From: UBA7916 sp036121365
GTDB taxonomy: Bacteria; Pseudomonadota; Gammaproteobacteria; Comchoanobacterales; Comchoanobacteraceae
Direction of reading: 5' to 3'
Assembly: GCA_036121365.1 (NCBI GenBank)
Contig: JAZAFR010000007.1
Location: 186,001 to 250,000, forward strand
DNA length: 64,000 nucleotides
Positions 51,598 through 59,537 of this stretch are shown one piece after another. Both the position numbers and the translations under genes were made by a program. How positions within the stretch are numbered: the stretch's first letter is position 1; each line of letters begins with the position of its first letter. The notes beneath the pieces are model-generated. The model made no database searches and was not told the DNA's origin. It saw nothing but the letters and a program-made list of their open reading frames with translations.

Positions 51598-54162
51598 ATG
51601 AGAATGTCTTTGCTTTTTCATATGGTTATATTTTTTCGGAGTGTTATTTTAAGCGTGTTGTCATTGATGCCGATGTCCGCATTTTCGTATCGGCTATTGG
51701 GATTTGATATCTCAATGAGTAATCAGTTGCGGCAACAAGCCTTTATTTTAGATAGCAAACGTGAATACTCAATGCTTCCAGAATCAAATGGGGGACCATC
51801 TTATTTCAATTCACCATTGTATGATCCGTCAACCGCCGATCCTGTTGTTTGTTCTGATGGAAAATTAGTGGTGTATGACAATGTTAGAGGTGGGACGATT
51901 GATGCCACTTTGGGCGCTTTGACCAGTGATGCTTTACAGTATGGTGTGATATGCCAAGGCGTTTATGGGCATAGTGTGCCGTCTTATGCAGGGAATATCA
52001 ATGCAGATGATTGGCGCTTGAATTTTGATAAGGGTGATGTTTTGCAATTTCCCACATCGTTGAATACTTCTATTTTGGCGAAGCAAAAATTTTCATTTGG
52101 GGATTTTTCTGCAACCTTGAATATTGAGACACTGTACGATTCAGTTTTAACAGATGACGGTAGTTTTAGACGCTCTCCCTTGACTGATTCAGGCAAAGAC
52201 CAGATTGCCAGATATATTAATGTGGATGGTTTTGCGCAATTGAAAACGCGTGCGTTTGGTAACCGTGGCTGGAACATTATTGCTGGATCTCAGCAAATAC
52301 ATTGGGGTGAACCGACATTTCTTCCCGGCGGTATTTCTTGGTTTAATCCCCTTGATGTGCCAAGATTTAGGCAGACAGGCTATGATTATGGGTGGATTCC
52401 TGTTCCTGCTTTGTATTCGGATATTCGTTTTTCTCGTTCGCTACTGTTTGCAAGTTATTTTGGTGGTTGGGATCATTACCGTTTTGATGTGCCTGGTACT
52501 TATGCAGGGGTAGGCGGGGACAGCTGGCTTACCGGAGCTGGAGTTGGTGGGAATCAAGATAATTTTGTGATTGGCAGTGGTACTTATTTCACAGGTAACA
52601 GTTGGCCGTGTCATTATGCCGATTCCTCCTATTGGAAAAATGGAACAATTGATGCTGATACGCAGCAATTTGCACAAGTATTGTCAGCTTATGCGCCAAG
52701 TTGTCCAGGGGTGAGTGATGTGTTGACGCCATTGACTTTAGGACTTAGTGAAAAAGAACGTATAGAAGCAGATGATTCGTGGGCAATGATTCCTCGTGCT
52801 GAAGATGAAAAAGGTTCTAATTCTTATGGGTTTATGATGGATTATGATGTGCGTCGTTTGAATTTATCTATGCAATTTTCTTTGCAGGGTGGTGGATCAC
52901 GGTTGCCGATGATTAACTATCATACTGATAGAGTAAAAGTTGTTCCTTATGCGACAGGTGTGACAGATGGGGTAATTGCCAGAGGTGCTGTTCTTGCAGG
53001 TTTAGGTGCGTTAGCGACAACTACAGGAAGTCCCTATAACCCTGCGTATAATTCAGTGTCGTTGAATGCTCAAAATGGACTTGTTGATGCACTGAAGTCC
53101 AATACATCTTTAAATACGTATGGCGCTACAGCTGGTTCAGTGGCTGAGATGAATGCCTTACAGTATCAAATGGCAGTGGCACAATCTTCTCCTGTAACAG
53201 CATCTACCTTAGAAGGATTTGAATCTGCGGGTGCAATGTTTACTGGTGCAATCAATATTCGACCAGATTTTAATTTGGATATTTTTGGTGTTTATCCGAA
53301 TGAACAGATTTATGGATTCAGTGCAAAATATACTGGTTATGGTAAAGATAAGATTCCTTTGTATATGAATGTGTCGTATAGACCGAATACTCCGTTGCAG
53401 TTTGATGTCAGTGAGTTGATGCTTGCAGGTTTATTCAATAACTGTATGCTCAGTTCATCAGGTGCGTTAGAGCCTACACTATTGAATATGGAGCCTTATC
53501 ACAATGAGTTTGACTTACAGAAAGGCCAAAATAGGGTGGGGTGTCGAGATTATAAGACAACGCTTGATGGGTATACCACAGAATATAATGGTTGGATTGT
53601 AGATTTGGTGGGGCAAGGGCTCTATGATCAAAGACGAATACTTGGTGGAGATAATCTGTTTGGAAGGTTGCAGATGCGTTCTATTTATGTGGGAGGTATT
53701 GCTAGTCGATCCAATGTGTTAAAAAAAGAGACCATCAATGGGAGTACAGTCACAGGTCCTTTGATGCCTTTAGACAATGTTTGTGTCAGTGGCAGCGATT
53801 TGCCTTTGGGGACATTGGTTGGCTTAGATCCAAGAGATCCCATTGTTTGTCGTCCAACTGAATATTCAGCAGGATTATTATTTGGAGGTGGTTTGAACTA
53901 CAATCATGTGTTGATGTTTGGAAAACCTTATACGGTGACCCCCGGTGTCTTTTATGCGATGGGTACTACTGGAAGAAGTCCACGTCCATTGGGACTATGG
54001 CTGAAAAATGTGGGCTATTATATTGTTGGATTTGAGATTCGAGACAACAAAAGATGGTCATATGATGTGCAGTATCGAGGTTATTTTGGACCGAGTTTAT
54101 ACAATGCTGAATTGGGTAAGGATTCTTTTCAAATTGGGATGAACTATCATTTGAACACTTAA
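51598..54162 (+). CDS. DUF1302-type outer membrane protein
   Basis: An 854-residue exported protein with signal peptide (SVILSVLSLMPMSAFS). The body matches DUF1302 outer-membrane proteins: FSATLNIETLYDS near the N-terminus, then NIIAGSQQIHWGEPTFLPGGISWFNPLDVPRFR and a C-terminal barrel ending in NAELGKDSFQIGMNYHLNT. DUF1302 proteins in gammaproteobacteria usually pair with a DUF1329 protein and are linked to lipid or sterol export; no such partner is seen here. Large loops rich in Gly/Ser/Ala (VGGDSWLTGAGVGGNQDN) suggest surface exposure. ATG 51598 has only a weak GAG upstream. Confidence 0.82.
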   Translation: MRMSLLFHMVIFFRSVILSVLSLMPMSAFSYRLLGFDISMSNQLRQQAFILDSKREYSMLPESNGGPSYFNSPLYDPSTADPVVCSDGKLVVYDNVRGGTIDATLGALTSDALQYGVICQGVYGHSVPSYAGNINADDWRLNFDKGDVLQFPTSLNTSILAKQKFSFGDFSATLNIETLYDSVLTDDGSFRRSPLTDSGKDQIARYINVDGFAQLKTRAFGNRGWNIIAGSQQIHWGEPTFLPGGISWFNPLDVPRFRQTGYDYGWIPVPALYSDIRFSRSLLFASYFGGWDHYRFDVPGTYAGVGGDSWLTGAGVGGNQDNFVIGSGTYFTGNSWPCHYADSSYWKNGTIDADTQQFAQVLSAYAPSCPGVSDVLTPLTLGLSEKERIEADDSWAMIPRAEDEKGSNSYGFMMDYDVRRLNLSMQFSLQGGGSRLPMINYHTDRVKVVPYATGVTDGVIARGAVLAGLGALATTTGSPYNPAYNSVSLNAQNGLVDALKSNTSLNTYGATAGSVAEMNALQYQMAVAQSSPVTASTLEGFESAGAMFTGAINIRPDFNLDIFGVYPNEQIYGFSAKYTGYGKDKIPLYMNVSYRPNTPLQFDVSELMLAGLFNNCMLSSSGALEPTLLNMEPYHNEFDLQKGQNRVGCRDYKTTLDGYTTEYNGWIVDLVGQGLYDQRRILGGDNLFGRLQMRSIYVGGIASRSNVLKKETINGSTVTGPLMPLDNVCVSGSDLPLGTLVGLDPRDPIVCRPTEYSAGLLFGGGLNYNHVLMFGKPYTVTPGVFYAMGTTGRSPRPLGLWLKNVGYYIVGFEIRDNKRWSYDVQYRGYFGPSLYNAELGKDSFQIGMNYHLNT

Positions 54163-54389
54163 TGGTTTTGTATATGCGTTCGAGGGATGAAACAAGGCAG
54201 TGTCTGTCCCTAATTTGATTGAAATCTCAGTGTGGATTTCATGGAACTATGTCTTATTATTGAGTGGTATTCTCCTTTTTGACAATCGTCATGTTTGTGA
54301 TCGCTTGATTGTTGTTTGGTGTATTGAGTACTTTCTTGTTGTTTGTTTTTTTTTATGCTAGCATTGATTATTTATTTGGGGTTTTTGTC

Positions 54390-54668
54390 ATGGCTTGGTC
54401 ATCGGATAATTTAAAAGATAAGCAGTTGTGGATGCGGGTTGGGTATACATTGCTGGTATTGGTTGTGATGGGTTTGTTTTGGGATTGGCTGTATTTCTTA
54501 TTGATGTTGATATGGGTTGGACAATCTGTGTGTTGGATGTTTTCTGGAAAGCCAAATGGTCAAGGAGTGGCGTATAGTCGTTTTTTTGTGATGTTGTTTT
54601 ATCAATACTTAGAATATTTGACTTATACGAACTCAGAAAAGCCGTATCCAATGAATTATTTGCCATAA
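54390..54668 (+). CDS. DUF4389 family membrane protein
   Basis: A 92-residue membrane protein with two hydrophobic segments (VGYTLLVLVVMGLFWDWLYFLLMLIWVGQSVCWMF) and the family end FYQYLEYLTYTNSEKPYPMNYLP, where the E/RPFPF…WP pattern is diagnostic. Function unknown. ATG 54390 is preferred because relatives begin close to …LW.R..Y.LL; a start at 54309 would add a third hydrophobic stretch. Confidence 0.75.
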   Translation: MAWSSDNLKDKQLWMRVGYTLLVLVVMGLFWDWLYFLLMLIWVGQSVCWMFSGKPNGQGVAYSRFFVMLFYQYLEYLTYTNSEKPYPMNYLP

Positions 54669-54729
54669 GATTCTCAAAGGGGCCTTAATCATTGCCATTT
54701 GTCCTCAGTGGATTGTTTTTGCCAATCGG

Positions 54730-54758
54730 TTGACAGCTTCTTTATTGTGTACTATATC
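54730..54758 (+). promoter_or_regulatory. predicted promoter of the ankyrin-like gene
   Basis: Consensus TTGACA (54730–54735), 17-base spacer, TATATC (54753–54758). The transcript would begin near 54765, inside the 10-bp repeat tract, so the repeats form the message leader. Confidence 0.55.
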
Positions 54759-54760
54759 CT

Positions 54761-54810
54761 TAGTATTAATGAGTATTAATGAGTATTAATGAGTATTAAT
54801 GAGTATTAAG
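54761..54810 (+). repeat. decanucleotide tandem repeat (five units)
   Basis: Five consecutive 10-bp units: TAGTATTAAT, then GAGTATTAAT three times, then GAGTATTAAG, whose last bases start the AAGGA ribosome-binding site. It lies between the promoter and the ATG of the ankyrin-like gene. Units of exactly 10 bp are near one helical turn and can change number by slippage. Confidence 0.9.
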
Positions 54811-54821
54811 GAATATATATT

Positions 54822-55952
54822 ATGGTGACATTGGGAGAATTTAACGATAGGCATGGAAAGCTTTTGAGTGAGGTTGAAAGATTACTTGACAGTCAAGAGT
54901 TTAAGAGATTAAAAGAGTTCAAAAAAGGAACTTTTAAAATACGTACGGTAAAGAGGGGCCATTTTTTGCAAGAGGGGGATGCTTTAAGGCACCCTGAAAT
55001 TGCTTCTTTGTTAGGATTACCAAAAGATTATGAAGAACTTTCAATTACTGATTTACAATCCGATACTGTAGCATTAAAAGAGGATATTCATCAGCTTTTT
55101 GTTGATCTTGGTATAGCAGATCAATCTCCTTGGAAGAGAGAAGGAGAGGCAGAAGGCCCAGAAGGTCAGGCGGAGGGTCCATTGGTTAAGAAAGATGAGC
55201 GCTATTTTGGTGATTTGAAACTGTGTCAGCAGTCTTTGAGAATGCTAGACCAATTGGTATTTATGAAAATAAAATCTTTAAAGGATAAAGAACATTATAC
55301 ACTAAATCCTCAGCCAATTTCTGAAGTTACAAGTTTAGATGGACTTTTTTGTTTGGGTGATCCTAAGTTGGGTTACTATGCTAAAAGTTTTTCTATAGAT
55401 ACTAAATTTGGTCGGGAGGATATGATTCATGTTATCCAGGCTGATAATACGGAGTTATTCTCTTTTTGGCAAAAGAACGCGGAATTAGATGGAGAAGATC
55501 GTAAAGCTATCGTGTCATCTTTTTTCCATGTGGCATCAATGATAGGCTCAACAGCTATGCTTGATCTTGTGAGAAAGGAAGTAGAAGATATTAATGTTCC
55601 AGATGAATCAGGAAATACAGCTTTGGTAAATACTTTTAACCTGCCTTATATGGAAATGATGAATACAAGAAGTGTCTTCAACGAAAGTAATTTTGATTAT
55701 TTGATTGAGCAAGGAGCTGACAAGGCAGAACTTCTACAAACAGCGATGATGTTTACTACTTTTGGACCTAATGGGGGAGAAAAATATAAAAAAATATTTG
55801 AAAAACTCATTGATGCTGGAGTGGATCCAGTTTTAGAAGATGGAGTGACTATTACTGACTGGGCAGTGCGTCAGGGTGTTGATCAATCAGTAATTGACGT
55901 GGTTAGAGATGTCATTGCTAGTAGACAATCAGGGCCATCAGTATCACCTTAG
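54822..55952 (+). CDS. ankyrin-like repeat protein, candidate effector
   Basis: A 376-residue soluble protein. The first 130 residues are charged and helical with a low-complexity linker (EGEAEGPEGQAEGP). The C-terminal half has degenerate ankyrin units: AMLDLVRKEVEDINVPDESGNTALVNTF and KIFEKLIDAGVDPVLEDGVTITDWAVRQG, with FNESNFDYLIEQGADKAELLQTA between them. No signal peptide. AAGGA nine bases before the ATG. Ankyrin proteins are frequent Dot/Icm effectors, and an icmW gene is present; translocation is an inference. The tail SRQSGPSVSP is short and polar. It converges with secA (3 bases between stops), so readthrough interference is likely. Confidence 0.78.
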   Translation: MVTLGEFNDRHGKLLSEVERLLDSQEFKRLKEFKKGTFKIRTVKRGHFLQEGDALRHPEIASLLGLPKDYEELSITDLQSDTVALKEDIHQLFVDLGIADQSPWKREGEAEGPEGQAEGPLVKKDERYFGDLKLCQQSLRMLDQLVFMKIKSLKDKEHYTLNPQPISEVTSLDGLFCLGDPKLGYYAKSFSIDTKFGREDMIHVIQADNTELFSFWQKNAELDGEDRKAIVSSFFHVASMIGSTAMLDLVRKEVEDINVPDESGNTALVNTFNLPYMEMMNTRSVFNESNFDYLIEQGADKAELLQTAMMFTTFGPNGGEKYKKIFEKLIDAGVDPVLEDGVTITDWAVRQGVDQSVIDVVRDVIASRQSGPSVSP

Positions 55953-55955
55953 TAA

Positions 55956-58586
55956 TCAATCAAAAGGTGTCAGCATTCTATTGCCAATGCTTTGTTTTTT
56001 TTGTGGCTTCTGATCGGCAGGTTCGGCTTGAATTTGTATATTCAGTAATTGGGTGATGTACTCAATTTTTATTCGCTGTAGCATGTCAGTGAACAAAGCG
56101 TGAGCCTCAATCTTATATTCATGCTCAGGATTTTTTTGAGCATAGCTTCTAAACCCTATGCCTTCTCTCAAATCTTCAATGGTCAGCAAATGCTCTTTCC
56201 AATTGTGATCAATGATTTGTAACAGTAATGATTTTTCAATGATGTTGAGTTGCTCTTTCTCTACCGGTTGAGTTTCTTTTTCATAGGCATTGAAGTAATG
56301 CTTGGCAATTTTTCCAAAGATGTCATCTTTGGAATCTTCGGTCAATAGCACTTTGATGTTTTCTGCTGTTATTCCACTTATTTCTTTTTCAGGTAGGGTT
56401 GCTCTGAATGTTTGTTTCAAAATGTTGCTTGTGAGCTCTCGTGGGTTTTCTTCTGTGTCTTGTAAGTTTTTTTCAATCAGTAATTTAATGGTGCTGGCTG
56501 TCATGGCTTCGATTTCATCGTGTATGGAGTCAAGCTCAAGTAGATCATTTCTTTGTTGGTATACAGACAAACGTTGTTCATTGGCAATGTCATCATACTT
56601 CAATACCTGTTTTCTGATGTCAAAATAATGGGCCTCCATTTTTTGCTGGTTGCTGGCAATGGCGCTGGTTAACATGCCTGCTTGCAATGACTCTCCAGGT
56701 TTGGAGTTGGATGACTTGATGAAATTGAGTATGCCTTGAGGGAATATTTTAAAGAGTCTGTCTTCCAATGATAAGAAAAACTGACTTGATCCAGGATCTC
56801 CTTGTCTTGAACAGCGTCCTTTTAGCTGGTTGTCTACGCGCCTTGATTCATTTCTCTCTGTGCCCAGTACGTGCAATCCGCCCGCATTTTTAACCACTTC
56901 TTGTTGTTCTTTCCATGTGTTGGTGATTTTTTCAATTTCTGCAGGGTCTTGAATGCCTTTTAACATGTTTTCTAGATTACCACCCAGTTTGATGTCTGTT
57001 CCACGTCCTGCCATATTGGTGGCGATGGTGACATGGCTAGGCTTTCCTGCTTGAGCAATGATTTCGGCCTCTTTTGCATGCTGTTTTGCATTCAGTATGT
57101 TGTGTTTGATCTTATGTTTGGTGAGCAATCTGGAAAGGTATTCAGAGTCTTCTATGGATGTTGTTCCAACCAATAGAGGTTGTTTGTTTGCATTTCTTTT
57201 TTGTATCTCTTTACAAATGGCATTGTACTTTTCTTTTTTTGTCATGTAGATGATGTCATTGTGTTCTTTTCGAATGCATTTTTTATTGGTTGGCATGACG
57301 ATCACATTTAACTTGTAGATTTCTTCAAATTCAGCAGCTTCTGTGTCAGCCGTTCCTGTCATACCTGCTAGTTTTTCATACAATCTAAAATAGTTTTGAA
57401 ATGTGACTGACGCCAACGTTTGGTTTTCTTCTTGTATTTTTATCTTTTCCTTGGCTTCAACGGCTTGGTGATGTCCGCTGGACCAACGCCTACCTTTCAT
57501 TGCTCTGCCTGTATGCTCATCAATGATGATGGCTTCGTTGTCATGAATGATATAGTCTATGTCTTTGTTCAATATGAATTTTGCGCGCAAGCAAGCATCT
57601 ATATAATGCAGTAATTGAGCATTTTTGGTGTCATATAAGTTTTCATTTTCTGGCAAAATGTTTTTTTCATGCAATAGTTTTTCAATGTGATCATGTCCGT
57701 ATTCGGTCAATTCTACTTGCTTTTCTTTGATGTTGATGGTGGCGTGTGGTGATGTTTTGGCCACTGCATTTCGCAGGTGTGCTAAGTTGTTTGCAATGGA
57801 TTTACTCTTAATTTTTTTGTGTGCGACGTGGGTTGTTGTTTCTGTGCATAATTCATCTATCAAAGGATAGATGGTGGCATACATCTCGGAGCTTTTGCCA
57901 ATGGGTCCTGATATGATCAATGGTGTTCTTGCTTCTTCGATGAAGATTTGATCCACTTCATCGATTAAAGCATAGACAAGTTTGCGCTGAACTTTTTGTT
58001 CAAGTGCCGTGGCCATATTGTCTCTCAAAAAGTCAAATGCAAATTCGTTGTTGCTACCATAAGTGATGTCAGCTGCATAAGCTTTCTTTTTGTCTTCATG
58101 TGTCATATTTGGAATGACAACGCCAACTGATAAACCAAGAAAATTATAGACGGTTCCCATCCACTCAGCATCACGTTGTGCAAGATAGGGGTTTACAGTG
58201 ACAACGTGTACACCCTTTCCGTTTAATGCGTTGAGAGTTACAGGCAGGGTTGCTGTCAGTGTTTTCCCTTCTCCGGTTGCCATTTCACAAATATTTCCCT
58301 CGTGTAATGCAATTGCACCGATTAATTGTACGTCGTAGTGGCGTAGGCCAATGGTACGTTTACTGGCTTCTCGAACGAGTGCAAAGCACTCTACGAGTAA
58401 GCTAGACGTATCTTTGGTTTTTTGTGCTTTATCTTTGAGTTTTTGAAAGCGTTCTTTGATTTTTGAATCATCAAGTTCTGATAATTCGTTTTCTAGGGAA
58501 TTGATTTTTTCAACAAGTGGTTTGCATTTTTTCAAAAAACGGTCGTTATTACTACCAATCAGTAATTTTAATAGATAATTCAGCAC
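55956..58586 (-). CDS. secA: preprotein translocase ATPase SecA
   Basis: Motor of Sec export. Motifs: Walker A MATGEGKTLTATLP, DEAD-type box LIDEVDQIFIEEARTPLIISG, AGRGTDIKLGGN, and GTERNESRRVDNQLKGRCSRQGDPGSSQFF. It ends KKQSIGNRMLTPFD, without the Cys-rich zinc motif that binds SecB in E. coli. GTG 58586 gives the family N-terminus (LNYLLKLLIGSNNDRFLKK) and 876 residues; ATG 58616 would overlap the -10 box of the predicted promoter, and TTG 58643 lies at its -35. Confidence 0.95.
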   Translation of the reverse strand: MLNYLLKLLIGSNNDRFLKKCKPLVEKINSLENELSELDDSKIKERFQKLKDKAQKTKDTSSLLVECFALVREASKRTIGLRHYDVQLIGAIALHEGNICEMATGEGKTLTATLPVTLNALNGKGVHVVTVNPYLAQRDAEWMGTVYNFLGLSVGVVIPNMTHEDKKKAYAADITYGSNNEFAFDFLRDNMATALEQKVQRKLVYALIDEVDQIFIEEARTPLIISGPIGKSSEMYATIYPLIDELCTETTTHVAHKKIKSKSIANNLAHLRNAVAKTSPHATINIKEKQVELTEYGHDHIEKLLHEKNILPENENLYDTKNAQLLHYIDACLRAKFILNKDIDYIIHDNEAIIIDEHTGRAMKGRRWSSGHHQAVEAKEKIKIQEENQTLASVTFQNYFRLYEKLAGMTGTADTEAAEFEEIYKLNVIVMPTNKKCIRKEHNDIIYMTKKEKYNAICKEIQKRNANKQPLLVGTTSIEDSEYLSRLLTKHKIKHNILNAKQHAKEAEIIAQAGKPSHVTIATNMAGRGTDIKLGGNLENMLKGIQDPAEIEKITNTWKEQQEVVKNAGGLHVLGTERNESRRVDNQLKGRCSRQGDPGSSQFFLSLEDRLFKIFPQGILNFIKSSNSKPGESLQAGMLTSAIASNQQKMEAHYFDIRKQVLKYDDIANEQRLSVYQQRNDLLELDSIHDEIEAMTASTIKLLIEKNLQDTEENPRELTSNILKQTFRATLPEKEISGITAENIKVLLTEDSKDDIFGKIAKHYFNAYEKETQPVEKEQLNIIEKSLLLQIIDHNWKEHLLTIEDLREGIGFRSYAQKNPEHEYKIEAHALFTDMLQRIKIEYITQLLNIQIQAEPADQKPQKKQSIGNRMLTPFD

Positions 58587-58614
58587 GATGATTACGGTCT
58601 CTAAAGGATTATGC

Positions 58615-58643
58615 ATTATACCTAAATCTTGCATGGCGTGCAA
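58615..58643 (-). promoter_or_regulatory. predicted promoter of secA
   Basis: On the minus strand TTGCAC (58643–58638), 17-base spacer, perfect TATAAT (58620–58615). Transcription near 58608 gives a ~22-base leader before GTG 58586. No SecM-like leader gene precedes secA. Confidence 0.5.
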
Positions 58644-58800
58644 TTATAGGTCACGTTTTATTCGGATATAAATTCAGATGTTTTTGTATTCTTTGTGGTC
58701 GTGGAGTCTTCGGTTGTTTTGATTTTGCTTTATATTTGATTTTATATTGCCAATGAATGGTTATGTGGTTATGCTAAGATGGTTTTTTTGAGATGTTTTT

Positions 58801-59241
58801 TTGGATTTAGTTAAGGCAAAATCATTCAGAATGTATCATGCAAAGACGAAGAATCTTCTTGAATTGAAGAGGAGGTTGCTTCCTTTGCTTCCTTTCGATC
58901 TTAGGTCTGATGTTGCATTTTCTTTGAGAAAAGCAGTGTTGGTGGTTCATTTGCCAAGCGCGCTTTTGCTATTGCAGCTGCGTGCTTTTGAGCAGGTGCT
59001 TCTAAAAGCTTGTTCCTCTTTAATACCTGTTTCTCAAATTGACTTTGTCATACGCCCAAATGAGCATTCACCAGATCCGCTTGTGGATCATCAAAATAAA
59101 TTGAACGCTTGTCAGGGTTCTCACCTAGATAATCAAGCGTTGGTCGGTTTGTCTAGGCTTGAAAAGCGTCTCAAACACACTGCCTTACAAAGAGCTTTAC
59201 ATACGATGCTTTCTCGTTACCGTGGAAAAAATGGTGTTTAG
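58801..59241 (+). CDS. dciA: DciA/DUF721 family protein
   Basis: A 146-residue protein of the DUF721 family, whose founding members (DciA) load the replicative helicase DnaB. Marks are LLELKRRLLPLLPFDLRSDVAFSLRKAVLVVHLPSALLLLQLRAFEQVLLKAC. Divergent from secA, the standard gammaproteobacterial position. The start is uncertain: TTG 58801 as given, or ATG 58831 with a distant AAGG. The C-terminal tail is charged and Leu/Arg-rich. Confidence 0.78.
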   Translation: MDLVKAKSFRMYHAKTKNLLELKRRLLPLLPFDLRSDVAFSLRKAVLVVHLPSALLLLQLRAFEQVLLKACSSLIPVSQIDFVIRPNEHSPDPLVDHQNKLNACQGSHLDNQALVGLSRLEKRLKHTALQRALHTMLSRYRGKNGV

Positions 59242-59453
59242 TTTTTTGACGTTAAGAGGTGTTTAAAATAATTTGGATTGAATGTGGATGGTATTTCGAT
59301 TGACATTTAAAATAAGATTTTCAAGATGCAATCATCAATTCAATTTTGTGGTCCACATGATTCCCTTTATTTAGACAGGCGTGTTTGTTCAAATCTTTGC
59401 CATTGTGTCGGGGTTCTTGCCGCTTTAGTTATGTCATACGAATCTAAAAGTTT

Positions 59454-59496
59454 GGGCTTTCTTTGTCGATTTGGGTTAATTCGACATTGAAAGCCC
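59454..59496. other. compound hairpin in intergenic space
   Basis: GGGCTTTC / GAAAGCCC (8 bp) encloses a 2x2 mismatch and a second perfect stem TGTCGA / TCGACA with an 11-base loop. It lies in the 296-base gap 59242–59537, 42 bases beyond the 3' end of the minus-strand orphan gene. No T-run follows on either strand, so it may be a transcript-stabilising or processing structure instead of a classical terminator. The rest of the gap shows nothing. Confidence 0.7.
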
Positions 59497-59537
59497 GATA
59501 TATTGCTTTGTTTGTGGTTTAGGCGTGGATCTATGTT

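Noticed and set aside
54761..54810. Repeat tract as a CRISPR array
   Set aside because: Units are 10 bp and contiguous without spacers; no cas genes.
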